A stretch of 64,000 bases of DNA. Source: Diphasiastrum complanatum (lineage: Eukaryota; Streptophyta; Lycopodiopsida; Lycopodiales; Lycopodiaceae). Below the pieces are notes generated by a model. That model ran no database searches and was not told the DNA's origin. It was given only the letters and a program-made list of their open reading frames with translations. A program made the translations under genes and the position numbers. The DNA is taken from positions 22,075,367-22,139,366 of the forward strand of contig CM055098.1 of the NCBI GenBank assembly GCA_029204225.1, read 5' to 3'. Below are positions 1-10,883 of the stretch, piece by piece (within the stretch, counting starts at the first letter, position 1; the number at the start of each line of letters is the position of its first letter).

Positions 1-515
1 CATGAACCACTTAAAAGAATGTATTCGAGCCTAGAGCCAAACTAATTATTTTCATTATCTTAAACTAAAAAAATTTAACTACTAATCTATATAAAAAATT
101 AAAACCTATAATTTCATATTTGATAGGCTCATTACCTATAAGGGCTCAAACATGCAGCTTATGAGAATCTATAAAAAAAAGTTAGTAGGTGAATCAAAAA
201 TTTGGTACGCTTTTTTCTATGCATTATAGGTTTTTGGCAAGCACTAACGCAACCCTATCAAAACCTTTTAAGATTTTTATTTTTTTTAGGAATAAAAATA
301 TGTAGTTTCATAAAAATATTTTGTTTTATGAAAATAATAATTTTGAGCTCACGAGGTTGTAATATGCAAAAAATTTCAGCTAGTGCTTTTGTATAATAAT
401 GTGTTTGGAGATTGAATGTAGGTAGGTGTTCATGATAAAAATTTGGGACTCATTTCAATTTTTATGTATGTGCCGATTTTGAAGAGATTGTGTAAGGTAC
501 ACGATCTATATATCT

Positions 516-601
516 CGTATCCTAATTTCGATGAGCATTCTTGTTTTGATAATCATTTCGTATCCTAATTTCGATGAGCATTCTTGTTTTGATAATCATT
601 T
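516..601. repeat. 43-bp perfect tandem duplication
   Basis: Two adjacent identical 43-base units, 516-558 and 559-601, each starting CGTATCCTAATTTCG. No coding role is visible; it looks like a recent slippage or unequal-exchange product. Confidence 0.9.
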
Positions 602-1211
602 CATATATTTCAGCTATGTTTATTGGTTTGTGGGGAATAGATAATGGATTACCATTGCATGTATTTGACTGTGTGTCAATGACTTGCAATAAAAAAAAAT
701 GGGTCTTTCTACTTTCTCAAAAACATGTTCATCGTATGTTTCCATGTTTTTGTTAGCATGGCACAAATATGATATGTTTGGAGTGTCTGAAATGACTTTG
801 TAATATTGTTTATTAATCTCATTGGTCTCTACATGAGTGTGTCAATTCTCGTATTTTGTTTAATATATGAATATATGTAAGATCTCATTGACGTATTATC
901 TCATCAGTTCATAACAACTTTACAATTTCATTCTGATAGGAGATTTAAAATGCATTTAGTGAAGTCGTCTTTTTTTAAACCCAAAAATTCATAATAGATC
1001 CACTTTGAAAAAGGCCACCACAAATTATGGCACCAATATTTTCAAAAAAATTGGTTGATGTATGTTAGATTGATAAGTCATTAATTAATGAAATCAAAAA
1101 TTCATGTTCCTAAAGAAGATATTTCATCTTATACTACAAATTCTAAATTGCTAGCTTTTCACCTTGGCATATGTGTGTATTATAGTTTCATAAATATGTA
1201 TACCACCATAA

Positions 1212-1329
1212 ACTAGTATGCATGGTTAAACAAATATCCAAACATGACCATTCACACGCATATGAGAAGAACTAGTATGTATGGTTGAACAAATATCCAC
1301 ACATGACCATTCACATGCATATGAGAAGA
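1212..1329. repeat. 59-bp imperfect tandem duplication
   Basis: Two adjacent units, 1212-1270 and 1271-1329, each starting ACTAGTATG and ending ATGAGAAGA, with a few substitutions between them. It is older than the 516-601 duplication. Confidence 0.85.
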
Positions 1330-1950
1330 GAGGACGATGAGTCTCCAAGGTAACCATGTTACTAGTGGTCTAATAGACCTTGTTATCTAACCTCATAAAA
1401 AAACCTAGAAAACTAAAGTGAATAGGTGAAGCACTACATGAATACCTATGAGTTCAAATTCCAATCTAAAAAAATTCATTTGCAATAAAAAAAAGATAAC
1501 GGTTATAATAATGCTATTACATAAAAATTGTAAGTCTATTGGACCATATATTTTGTTGCTCGGGGGGTGTGACAAATTTTGGCACACTTCATATACTTAT
1601 TTGGGCAAGATATCTATTGCTGAGAGTTGTGTTGGTTGTGCATGTTCGCCATCTTGACTAGCCTCCTGGGGGGCGCGAGTACAGACTCAGTCGTTAGACT
1701 TGTTCCATGTTCAGTGCTCATGCTTCCCATCACGAGCGCGAGCGGAAGGAACTCTCGAGCCCTGGCAGCAAAAGATATTGTAAGCCCACCTATCTTTGTA
1801 ATAAGTAACAATTTTCTAGTGTTTCATATGTACAAACATTTAGTACTCTCTTTCAATGAGTCTATCACTTGTCAAAAAGAGGATCACGTTTCTTATAGTC
1901 TAACTTTGCAAGATGGTGAATTGTTTTGGGCAGAATTGTTTTGCAATTGA

Positions 1951-2128
1951 CCTCCTATCCTTAGCATCTCCTGTCCAATCTACATCCACAAAACCTTCAA
2001 GTTTTATGTTACCTTTCTTGTTGTAGTGAATGCCAAACATGTTTGTCCCTTTGATATAGCTTAGAAACCTTTTTGTTGCTTTCCAATGAGAATGCCTTTG
2101 GTTATGACAAATATTGACTCACCATGCT
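1951..2128 (-). pseudogene. Ty1/copia RNase H fragment (outer, older element C0)
   Basis: Minus-strand translation gives the region linking reverse transcriptase to RNase H of copia polyproteins: HSHWKATKRFLSYIKGT, then the RNase H start GFVDVDWTGDAKDRRS, with the first catalytic Asp inside VDWTGD. Similarity stops near 1950. On the other side the fragment is cut at 2129 by the LTR of another copia element. The gag/protease relic at 7080-7710, same strand, is likely the other half of this older element. Confidence 0.75.
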
Positions 2129-2476
2129 TGTCAATAATCAGATAATCAACATCAAGCATTCACCATAAGCAATCATCTTCACACTTGTTAATGGCTTACA
2201 ACAGTGGTAACGAAGACCACGATAGCTGGTACCTGAATAGCAACGCTACCCAACACATAAACACGCACTCTCACTCAACACTCTATCACACTAAGTTGCA
2301 TACTGAATGTAAAATGTACAAATAAATCCTGAACCCTGATAGAGAGAGAAAACCTAGGAGTAGACTACTAGACTAGCCTACGGCTAGTTACAGTTGGTAA
2401 TAGCTGTCAATAATAAAGTACATCGTGAATAGTAACTAAGAAGTGTAATGATAAAATTTATCATTGATTTCTAACA
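2129..2476 (-). repeat. 3' LTR of copia element C1
   Basis: 348 bp, reading TGTTAG...TTGACA in element orientation, so it has the canonical TG...CA ends. It matches 6645-6815 over much of its length, for example around CTAAGTTGCATACT and GAAAACCTAGGAGTAGACTA. The pyrimidine block CTCTCCCTC just inside (2477 on) is the polypurine tract on the element strand. This copy holds about 70 bases more than the 5' LTR. Confidence 0.85.
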
Positions 2477-3109
2477 CTCTCCCTCAATGATAAAACTACA
2501 TTCTCCTATTCCTAGTAGAGTACGAAACTTTTCCAATTTACATCTACCTAATGACTTGGTAAAAATATCTGTCACTTGATCTTCAAATTTACAAAAAACA
2601 AGATCAATGGCTCCATCAACAATTTTCTCTCGAACAAAATGATAATGTATTTCGATGTGCTTGGTTTGAGCATGTAAAATTGGATTTTTGGCAAAGTGAA
2701 TGCAGCTTTGATTGTCGCAAGGTATAGTAATCGTATCCACCTGTGGTTGACCTAAATCCACAAACAATCTTCGTAACCATACCGCTTCTTGTGTAGCATT
2801 GCTGAGTGCTCAGTATTCAACTTCCGTCGAGGATAAGCCTATTGTAGATTGCTTTTTGTTGCTCCATGAAACTGCAGCTGTACCATAACTGAATGTATGA
2901 CCACTGGTAGATCTTCTTTCATCAATATTACCAGCCCAATCGGCATCTGTATAACCTACCAACATTGGCGCTTCAGACTGATCATACTTCAAACCAAAAT
3001 TCAATATCCCTCGAATGTATCTGAGAATAAATTTAGCAGACTTCCAGTGTGCTTGACTAGGATCTTTGACTAAGATTTTGCATAAATTGACTAACAACAC
3101 CAACAACAT
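2477..3109 (-). pseudogene. copia C1 RNase H domain
   Basis: Two open segments in different frames. 2810-3109 gives SAKFILRYIRGILNFGLKYD, then VGYTDADWAGNIDERRSTSG and SNKKQSTIGLSSTEVEY. 2471-2767 gives the tail CDNQSCIHFAKNPILHAQTK, HIEIHYHFVREK and DIFTKSLGR. These are the conserved copia RNase H blocks, including the DADW and STEVEY acidic motifs. A frame break separates the halves near 2770-2810. The domain would remove the RNA strand during reverse transcription. Confidence 0.9.
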
Positions 3110-4255
3110 AAGAAATATCAGGTCGTGTGTGTGTCAAATAAATCAAACTATCCACCAGCTGTCTATACAAATAGGCAACTACTTTCTTAGATTCATCATA
3201 TGTAGTAAGCTTCGTGTTGACATCCATAGGTGTACTCAAAGGCTTACAATCCTGCATATTGAACTTATAAAACAAATCTCGTGCATATTTGCTTTGTGTA
3301 AAAAAAATCACGTCTTCCTTTTGCCATACTTCAATGCCAAAACAATAGTGCATCAATCCTAGATCGCTCATGTCAAAAGCATTGGAAAGATCTGATTTGA
3401 TTTCATCAATTAAGCTCTCATTACTTCTTGTAATAATCATATCATCCATGTACAACACAATGAACACTATATCTAAATCTTGTCTTATAATGTAAAGATT
3501 AGGATTAACATCACTCTTTACCATTCCCCTTCACTTGAAGTGTTCATCAACGCAAGAGTACCATGTCCGTGGTGCTTGCTTCAATTCATAAATAGCTTTG
3601 TTGAGCTTACAAACAAGATGCTCTCTCCCTGGCTCAACAAATCCTTGATATTCTACTAAGTACACCTCTTCATCCAGCACTCCATTAAGAAAAGCAGATT
3701 TAACGTCCATTTGATGGATCTTCCAATCATAGAAAGCAGAAATAGCAATGACAGAACGTATAGTTACCATCTTAGCTATAGGTGCAAAGGTTTCTTCAAA
3801 ATCAATACCTTCTTGCTGCTCAAATCTCTCACAACCAACCATGCTTTGTACTTGTTGAGTTGCCCATCAGCTCCATATTTGATCTTGTATATCCATTTGC
3901 AAGTGATAAGCGTCTTACCATCAAGTAGCTCAACCAAGTTCCACGTCCTATTTTTTGATATAACTTCCATTTCTGTTTCCATGGCTTCACGCCACTCCTC
4001 GTGCTCCTTTGCTTTATCAAAAGTTTTTGGTTCTTGAGCCTTGAGCACAGAACCCATTAGGGCTAGATTCATCTCTAATCTTGCAGGAGGTTTTCGATTT
4101 CTACTTGATCTTCTAAGCTCTCCCTGCTCGCTAGATTCGGGAGTATCTCCCTTCTTTGCATCATCTGCGACTGATAAGTACCATTTAGGTACTCTCTTGG
4201 AGATTTCAACATCAGGCTTGCCTTTGTCCATTGGATTTTCTGTATCAAACTTCAC
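3057..4255 (-). pseudogene. copia C1 reverse transcriptase
   Basis: Three overlapping frames cover the domain: 3776-4255 (EEWREAMETEMEVISKNRTW, KWIYKIKYGADG), 3531-3842 (IDFEETFAPIAKM, HQMDVKSAFLNGVLDEEVYL, LKQAPRTWY) and 3057-3524 (VLYMDDMIITRSN, LGLMHYCFGIEVWQ, TRPDISYVVGVVSQFM). The first catalytic Asp is in HQMDVKSAF and the other two in YMDD; most plant copia elements have YVDD here. Two frameshifts, near 3528 and 3800, inactivate it. The LKQAPRTWY block is typical of copia (LKQAPRAWY). Confidence 0.92.
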
Positions 4256-4282
4256 TTCCTTCTTGACCTGTACTTTCGCTCC

Positions 4283-4570
4283 CTAATCAAAAGGTTCAGT
4301 GATTAGTTCAGATTGTTCATCTCGGATCATCTCGTCAAATATAGCATCCCTAAAAATCACAAGCTTCTGTGCATTTGTGTCATACATCCTATATGCCTTG
4401 GCCTTCTCATCATATCCAAGGAAAATACACTTGATAGCTTTTGCATCCAATTTCCTTCGTTTGTCATCATGAATATGAGCATAAGCATCACAACCAAATA
4501 TTCTCAAATGAGAAATATTAGGTTCCTTTCCAGTAAAAGCTTCATGAGGTGTCTTGTGATGCCACGAAAT
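4283..4570 (-). pseudogene. copia C1 integrase C-terminal part
   Basis: Encodes KTPHEAFTGKEPNISHLRIF, GCDAYAHIHDDKRRKLDAKA and IKCIFLGYDEKAKAYRMYD, the conserved block after the copia integrase core (usually KTPYE...LRVFGC...KLD.K...FLGY). The integrase core and its DDE residues are absent: at 4571 the sequence switches abruptly to the Ty3 LTR. Confidence 0.9.
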
Positions 4571-5803
4571 TGTTAAATATTGAATATCAGCCTAAATATG
4601 GCATGATATACTCGAAAATGAAGATATGAGCTGAATAAATATAAATCATGAAGAGGCCTAAGTCATTTTTCGAGAATATATCTCCTAAGAACTTGCCTTG
4701 TATTTAAGGGCAAGACCTCTAAAAGGGAAACGTTGCCTTGGATAGCCTTATTAGGTCATCCACGCGAAACGACTAAATATGAAGCGACATTAAACTAGAG
4801 TAATTTTAACTCTTAGTTAAATATACCTCTTATGGTATAATTAAATATACATTCAACCTCATTGTTAACTAGACCTTTTCACGGGAGCGACGCACCTGTA
4901 GTTTTAGAGGTGTGATTGTTTGTCCCGTAGAACATATATTGATCACACGCTTCAGTTTCAACCATCGAGAGAGAAGAGTTTATGTATTTGTAAGAGGCTG
5001 AAGAAGTGAATAGAGTGTTGAGAGTTATTCCCCCTTATCTCTGTTCTCCACATTGTTTAGTGTAAGTGATCCTGAGTCTACTAGCAGTCTCTAACGCATT
5101 ACATGAATTACTCTCTGATCAGACAGACTCTCTAGCGCATTACAGTCGTTTGCTGTGCATTTGTAAATATGCTCTAAAGAACTGTCTTAAAATCATCTTA
5201 TTCATCTGTCGCGAATACTTTCTTTTCGGCACTCGAATAACGTCTATATTTGATACAGTCTAGCACAATCATTGATAAAACTGTATGTATACATCTGAGA
5301 TGACAGTCCTTGTCTGAAGAATTGAGTCTTTGATCTGTGTAACGTGCTCTAAAACTATTTGTGTTCTTTAACCATAACCTTGGACTTAAGTTGTTGAGGA
5401 CTTCCGTCTAGAAACGAACAGTTTGCGAACGCGATTAATTAATTGTCTGCACAACCACAAATATATCAAACATTTCTCGATTCTCTGTTGACACCTTAAT
5501 CAGCCGAAGTGTAGTACTGCTGTACTACTCTGATAACATCTCACCTATAGAACGCATTTCATTTGATTTGATAGAGGCAAGACTGTTGTTCTGAAATCAT
5601 TAACATTACACGTCCCCAACACAAGTAATACTGGTTACTTTCTAATGTCTGTTGACAACCAGAACAACGCCCGACGTCACTTCACTCGAAATAAATCATA
5701 AATTGTACCAAATACATAACTTTCTAACGCTGTCCTCTGTGGGTTCGACATTATTTACTACAAAATCTATATTAACCTTGTTGGTATAGTACGACATATA
5801 CCA
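4571..5803 (+). repeat. 5' LTR of an inserted Ty3/gypsy element
   Basis: The interval from the break in the copia integrase to the primer-binding site starts TGTTAAATATTG and ends TATACCA, giving an LTR of about 1.23 kb. No second copy is present, because the element is cut at about 6397, so the limits rest on the junction with copia and the position of the primer-binding site. No open frame of note inside. Confidence 0.7.
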
Positions 5804-5808
5804 ATTTT

Positions 5809-5826
5809 TGGCGCCGTTGCCGGGGA
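5809..5826 (+). other. Primer-binding site complementary to tRNA-Asp
   Basis: TGGCGCCGTTGCCGGGGA is the perfect complement of the 3' end of plant tRNA-Asp(GUC), CCA included. This priming tRNA is common in the non-chromoviral (Athila/Tat) branch of plant Ty3 elements. It lies five bases after the LTR end and 53 bases before the gag start. Confidence 0.9.
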
Positions 5827-5878
5827 TAGCTTTGGAAAGTTATAAGAAAATTGACACAACCATCTCTATTTCTAGTGT

Positions 5879-6396
5879 ATGTCAAATAGAGAATCCCGAT
5901 TAGAACGATATCGTAAGCTTAGAGAGGAATTTTTACGAAGACAAAGTGAGAGTGCGAGTCGACGAAATCTCGACGAAATCACTGCCCAGTTACTTGAACT
6001 CCTAATTAGCTTCGATATAGAGGGTCCTACTGCATATTTCACTTCTATCTAAAAAATTAAGTATGATTATTTTAAAGGGACTACTTCAGATGATGCAGAT
6101 AACTATGTCTCGCAATTTGAGTCAATCGCTAATGCAAATAATGATGAAACTAACGTAGACAAACTACGAATCTTTCCGAGTCTGCTGAGAAAGCAGGCAC
6201 ACATATGGTACAATCAAGTTGAACCAGGCTGTGTAGAAACCTGGTTACTACTGAAAGATGCTTTTCTGAACCAGTTCAGAGAAATCGGTTATAAATCCAG
6301 AATTCTCGGACGACTGAACAATGTTCAGAAGAAGACTAAAGAATCCCTTCGAAAATATAAACGAAAGGTTAAGAATCTTATAGGAAAACTAACCGG
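5879..6396 (+). pseudogene. Ty3/gypsy gag fragment
   Basis: ATG at 5879, 53 bases after the primer-binding site, opens a frame starting MSNRESRLERYRKLREEF. It carries the retrotransposon capsid signature: SLLRKQAHIWYNQVEPG, LLKDAFLNQFREIGYKSRI, then LGRLNNVQKKTKESLRKY. An in-frame TAA at 6050-6052 interrupts it. The frame ends at about 6397, where sequence switches to minus-strand copia leader, so all of pol and the 3' LTR are missing. Confidence 0.85.
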
Positions 6397-6632
6397 TGTA
6401 TATCTCGTTGATATCTGTCTGATGCTGCCCTAGCCTTTCTGATGCCTCCGGGACTGTGTCTTCGTTCCCACTGATGAATCTGAGCTCCAAAACTTGCAAA
6501 ATACACAAAGGAAGGATTCCTTCCAGCCGTTTTTGTCTCTCCAAGCTTTCACCTCCTATGAAGGAGTTTCTCACTTCATTGCGGAGCCTGTGACAAGTTG
6601 TATCCATTGATCAGGCACGCAGGACTATCACA
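6397..6632 (-). pseudogene. copia C1 leader and start of gag
   Basis: Follows the primer-binding site on the minus strand. A 72-codon frame starts MDTTCHRLRNEVRNSF at 6607 and is cut at 6397 by the Ty3 gag end. It resembles no gag domain strongly; the gag assignment rests on its position just after the primer-binding site. Confidence 0.5.
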
Positions 6633-6644
6633 GCTCTGATACCA
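6633..6644 (-). other. copia primer-binding site (initiator tRNA-Met)
   Basis: On the minus strand TGGTATCAGAGC, the standard copia primer-binding site complementary to initiator tRNA-Met, directly follows the LTR end at 6645. Confidence 0.9.
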
Positions 6645-6915
6645 TATCAATAATCAGATAAGCAACATCAAGCATTCACCATAAGCAATCATCAAAGGAG
6701 GAAGAAGAACACGCACTCTCACTCAACACTCTATCACACTAAGTTGCATACTAAATATAAAATATACAAATAAACCCTGAACCCTAATAGAGAGAGAAAA
6801 CCTAGGAGTAGACTAACTACATATCTATTATCTAGACGTGTAGTAGTCAAGTAAATAAAACTCCTACAAGTTGTCTATAAAGAGTCTTATTCATATTTTC
6901 TGCATTTTCTTCATT
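6645..6915 (-). repeat. 5' LTR of copia element C1
   Basis: Matches the 3' LTR from its inner edge to about 6815, then diverges; the outer edge is uncertain. The terminal CA next to the primer-binding site has become TA, a transition. Relative to the 3' LTR it lacks an internal block of about 70 bases. Divergence and indels show the insertion is old. Confidence 0.75.
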
Positions 6916-7079
6916 ACTAAGCTTTATACTTGTGTCATGGTGTAGCAATGGTTTTACACTCCATGCAAGCTATAATACCCAATTTCGTTAATCATCCACA
7001 ACCACTCTCACACGAGGCAATGCTTTAAACAAATAGGGACATAGGGCCTACTTCGGGTTAAGGGCTACCCTACAGTTAA

Positions 7080-7710
7080 GGCTAGACCTAATACCAACAA
7101 TGCACGTTAAGGACAACACACCTGGTACAAAGAGTACATGGTTAATTTCTGCTACGTTATATGTTTTCCCTTCATATCATAAGAATTGTTGTCACCTAAC
7201 TTGACACGTGAATCATTATCACAAGCCTCAAACTAAGCGAACCAGTCACGATGTGAAGTGTAGCCTTTGAATCTATATACCTAAAATTATTGCCAAAAAC
7301 AGTTTGTAGCACAAAACTCCATCCTGCTTTTGTCCTCAATTTAATTAGCAAACTGTTTTTTGTTTCCTGGGCAAACTTTTTCTTTTTGCACTCAAAAGCC
7401 AGGTGACCAAACTTTCCACAATAATCACAATTACCGTTTCCTTTGGGTGTAGACTTCAAACCAATATCTTTGTCTGCGTCCTCATGCTTTTGACTACCTT
7501 ACTTTTCTTGTCTATTTTAGCTTCATTTGCATTTTTGAAACTACTACTTGATGAAGAATCCTTGCTCCTTGAAGTCCTCGTGTCATCAAATTTTGCCTTC
7601 TCATTTACTCATATGAAGAAGTAGCCCGTTAAATTTTTCGAAAGTAGGTCATCTTCCTCTTAAAAATAAGGCCATCATATAATTCTGATATACTAAAGGT
7701 AAACTAGTAA
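7080..7710 (-). pseudogene. copia gag zinc knuckle and protease (outer element C0)
   Basis: 7196-7459 encodes CDYCGKFGHLAFEC, a perfect CX2CX4HX4C knuckle, followed by YIDSKATLHIV, the copia protease active site (normally DSGATxH; the Gly is Lys here). Downstream in the neighbouring frame come RVKLGDNNSYDMKG and NHVLFVPGVLS, the rest of the protease. Upstream to about 7710, broken frames resemble the gag capsid end. Strand and order fit the RNase H relic at 1951-2128, with element C1 between. Confidence 0.75.
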
Positions 7711-7798
7711 GTATGGTGGGAGCTAGAAGGTATCTGGTATATAGTGGTCTCCTATAGTTGTGAGCTAATCTTTTAAATATTTAACTCTTGGCCAAGCG

Positions 7799-7800
<2 letters not shown>

Positions 7801-7857
<57 letters not shown>
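7801..7857. repeat. (GA)n microsatellite
   Basis: About 28 uninterrupted GA units. Confidence 0.97.
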
Positions 7858-7861
<4 letters not shown>

Positions 7862-7920
7862 GGAAGTGGGCCAAGTCACCATGCAAGTGAGCGAGGTGTA
7901 GGAGTGGAGTGGGACTAGTC

Positions 7921-8070
7921 ATGCATGCAACTCGAAATGACTTTTATAGTTCATGCATGTCATCCTGCAAGTATGGCAAGCCATGCATGTTATCATGCAA
8001 GTAGGAGAAATCATGCATGCATTTTAAATAAGTCATCATGATAGTAAAACATGTCGTGCATGCATTTTCT
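7921..8070. repeat. 30-bp tandem repeats carrying CATGCATG
   Basis: Units start at 7951, 7981 and 8011, each with TCATGCATG or CCATGCATG, the first two followed by CATGCAAG/CCTGCAAG-like sequence. Further CATGCATG-type words occur at 7920 and near 8058. CATGCA is the core of the RY element bound by plant B3 transcription factors; whether it acts here is unknown. Confidence 0.75.
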
Positions 8071-8569
8071 CAAGATGATTTATGGATCCACATGGTGTAA
8101 TTCTAGACCCCCATGGACATATTCTACTTTGCACATGGTTTAGATTCTTTGATTAAGGTCCTCCTTTCTTAACCATGTAGGGTGGATGGCTCTACTTCTT
8201 GTGGTCACTAGGACAATTGTTTGGTAACCATGAAAATTCTTCTTTAGTATCTCGTTCTTGAATTCTTGCTCTTTGGCCATGACTTTTTATACTCTTTGAC
8301 TACCTACACACCATAAGTCATGGTTAGTATTTAACACGTCATGGGTTTGTCTTATAAGTTGCTAGCAAAGAACACAATATTTTATAGGTCATCCTGAACA
8401 TTAAAATTGTCGTTGATGCTCCATGCTTCTCCCTCAGTCATGACCAAAATTGAGCTTCATAAGGCATTTGAACGTATTAGCTAGGCCTATTTCTCTCTTT
8501 GCTACAAACGATTTTGTTTGCCTCCCTTATTCATTTCCCTCATGAAGGCCCTATACTCCAAAGCTGGAT

Positions 8570-8573
<4 letters not shown>

Positions 8574-8618
<45 letters not shown>
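8574..8618. repeat. (CT)n microsatellite
   Basis: About 22 CT units directly preceding repeat copy 1 (ATGGATGCTTCTT...). The same arrangement recurs at 11341-11400 before copy 2. Confidence 0.97.
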
Positions 8619-8620
<2 letters not shown>

Positions 8621-9390
8621 GGATGCTTCTTTGTTTAAAAATACCCTACTATGCTACTACATAACTGGACAACGATAGGCTTATTATTTCTTCAAAGACA
8701 CAAGGTCTTAATTCAAATACCCCCCTATACTTGCACTATTAATTTTTTTTTTTTAAAGGGGCTTCCCACCTTGAATTTTAAAACACACTCTACAAAGAGT
8801 TCAAATTTAAGTCTAAATGGAGGGAATTAAGTTTTCCCACCCTTACTGTGCCAGATGTGACCTTCCGGAAAACCTCATTGCATGACACTATAAATCATGC
8901 AGTTTCGACCATTGATCCTCACAACACCTTCTCATGAAGAGTTCTTTTGGTCTCATCTCCAGCAAAATGTGCCCTACCGGTACGAAAACTGTCGTATGGT
9001 AAGAGTTTTTCACCTCTTTACTTTGTATAGCTATCATTTTTTATGCTATTAGCAATCGGTGCTATGTCTCCTTGTTGATTCTGATATGGTGCAAGCTACT
9101 CATCATCAGAGGTACTTTTTATGAAGAACTTTTGGGTTTAATAGGTCGCTGTCCACAGCGATGGACAGACCTACCTCTTTTGCTAAAAAATTAGATACAT
9201 CTGCCCTTTGGGCAGTGATGGACTCATTTTTATCTTCTTCATCTCTTAAAAAGATGCCTTTCACTTCAGTAGCAGCGATGGAGCTCTACTTGCTATCACC
9301 ATCTTTGAATGTGTAGGCCGCTATCCAACGATGGACAACAACCTCTTACAAAGCTTTCCAAATGTATTTAGTACTGAAACCTTTATCTTT
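8619..9390. repeat. Dispersed direct repeat, copy 1
   Basis: Closely similar in order to 11401-12220, starting ATGGATGCTTCTT. It includes a TATA-like ACTATAAATCATGC near 8888 and several CAGCGATGGA motifs. No protein is encoded. The two copies bound about 2 kb holding two open frames, which would fit a decayed LTR-type unit, but I see no primer-binding site or polypurine tract. Confidence 0.75.
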
Positions 9391-9602
9391 TATCCAATTA
9401 ATAAGCTAACAAAGGTCTGTTTTCATGTTTCAGTCCACATGATGGTTTCAAGACGCTACTGCTTTGGGTTATTGGGAGCCCCTTCCTCCACCTAATCATT
9501 TTATACTGACACTTATTTGTTGTATGAAAAAGGGCGTTATGATGAAATTTTTTTATTGACATTGATAGGGCTACGTGTTCTTCTGCTGGACCAAAGGATA
9601 AG

Positions 9603-10166
9603 GTGTTGTGCCTGATTGATCTTCTTGAGACTATAGATTGGGTCAACATATATCTAGAGTTTGTTAAGAAGAATGATACCCTAAGTCTGATAGAAAATCT
9701 CTTTGATTGTCTTAACGATTTTGTCAAAAAGTTTGAAGAAGAGGAAAGATTTTTCAATATGCACATTAGAAAAGTTTTTATGTGCCTGGAAAATGAAAAT
9801 GGTAATACTCCTGTTGATCTTTCCACACATACTCCTGATGCCCCTTTATCATCTCACCCTCTTGTCTTTATGGATGACCTTGTTGAGGATAGTGCTTCTC
9901 AACTCGAGATCTTTTCTCAAGATATCTGTGACATTGGTGACCAGTCTTCTTATGAGTTCTGCCAATCTAAAAGCTGCCAAGTCCCCTTCGTTCCTAGCCG
10001 TATTATTGAGTTCAAATCCACTCTTACGTCTTATAAACTTTGGAGACTTCCATTTGTCAATTTCCTCGCCTCTATACGCATCAATCTTTGGATCATGATG
10101 ACACGTTTGACAAAAAAAGAAATACAAATCTGCAAGATGGCCACCTTGCATAAATCCCTCACTTGA
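9603..10166 (+). other. Unassigned open frame, 187 codons
   Basis: Open from a GTG; the first ATG comes only after about 50 codons. The predicted peptide has an acidic/aromatic helical N-terminal half (FVKKFEEEERFFN), then a Ser/Asp-rich middle. I recognise no domain. Overlapping frames of 131 codons (plus) and 136-142 codons (minus) show the stretch is simply poor in stop codons. It may be a transposon relic between the direct repeats at 8619 and 11401; coding is doubtful. Confidence 0.3.
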
Positions 10167-10493
10167 AACTCCCGTGGCTTTTGACACCATTATCCATATG
10201 AACATTTTGAACCCCTCCATTGTCCCTCTAAGCAAACCTGGGCCAAGATTAGAGGTCATTTTGTAACTGACTTCACTAGGATGAACTTTGGAACTGGAAG
10301 AGACCCTTCTTCAAATATAGATGTGGAGATAAATGCAAAAATAATTCTTCTATCATCTGGTTTGATCATGCAATTTGGTTTGTTATGGATAACCTAGGCA
10401 AACTCTTTCCTGTTGCCTTCTTCATGTGGTTACATAAACCTGCTAGAAATGTTATGAAAGCAAACTTGACCTTTTTTCTTTATCTGTCAATAT

Positions 10494-10883
10494 ATGATTG
10501 ATGCCTCCATCGAACTCACAAAAGATTCCTCTGCGAAACTTTTAGCACCCTTGGGAGACACCGAAAATATCTGTGAGATAGAACGCCTTTTAAGAAGACC
10601 CAATTTCTCTACCCTCCAAGATAAGTACTTCCAAAATACAAGTAAAAGGATTGGCAATTTCATTCTTAACAATCCGAACTCAGTCATTTTTGGGTCAGGA
10701 ACAGGGAAGAAAAGAAGGTTCTCAAATTTCAAAGGAAAGGAAGGACAAACAATGGCACTAAGGGCGATTTACCAGTCAAAAAATTGGTTTTCCATATATC
10801 CTAATCGATGTGTATTACAAAGAAGCGACAGAAAGAAGGGAAATTACTACCTCAGCGACAGGCCGTCTCTTGCTTACTACTAG
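10494..10883 (+). other. Unassigned open frame, 129 codons
   Basis: Starts with ATG and gives a polar peptide (LLAPLGDTENICEIERLLRR, FILNNPNSVIFGSGTGKKRR). No family recognised and no neighbouring gene supports it. It lies between the two direct-repeat copies, so if real it belongs to that repeat unit. Confidence 0.25.

Larger units (their letters stand above)
1..1950. other. No gene recognised
   Basis: AT-rich sequence without a long open frame, recognisable protein domain or RNA gene. It holds the two tandem duplications listed separately. Short open frames of 60-107 codons occur, but none resembles a known family and they overlap on both strands, as expected by chance. Confidence 0.6.
2129..6915 (-). 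mobile_element. Ty1/copia retrotransposon C1, decayed and interrupted
   Basis: Minus-strand copia element: 5' LTR at about 6645-6915, primer-binding site 6633-6644, leader and gag start 6397-6632, integrase end, reverse transcriptase and RNase H at 2477-4570, 3' LTR 2129-2476. The order integrase before reverse transcriptase is diagnostic of copia. The 5' part of a Ty3 element (4571-6396) sits inside it, and most of gag, protease and the integrase core are missing there. Multiple frame breaks make it non-autonomous. It appears inserted in the older copia relic C0. Confidence 0.85.
7711..8573. other. No gene recognised; microsatellite and CATGCATG array
   Basis: Non-coding stretch containing a (GA)n tract and the CATGCATG tandem array listed separately. 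No protein motif seen on either strand. Confidence 0.5.

Noticed and set aside
202-396. Small open frames in 1-1900 (also 574-756, 1448-1657, 1627-1950)
   Set aside because: Short, low-complexity or hydrophobic by AT richness, with no homology or conserved context.
5809-5826. tRNA-Asp-like sequence as a tRNA gene
   Set aside because: Only the 18-base complement of the tRNA 3' end is present, directly after an LTR; it is a primer-binding site, with no cloverleaf around it.
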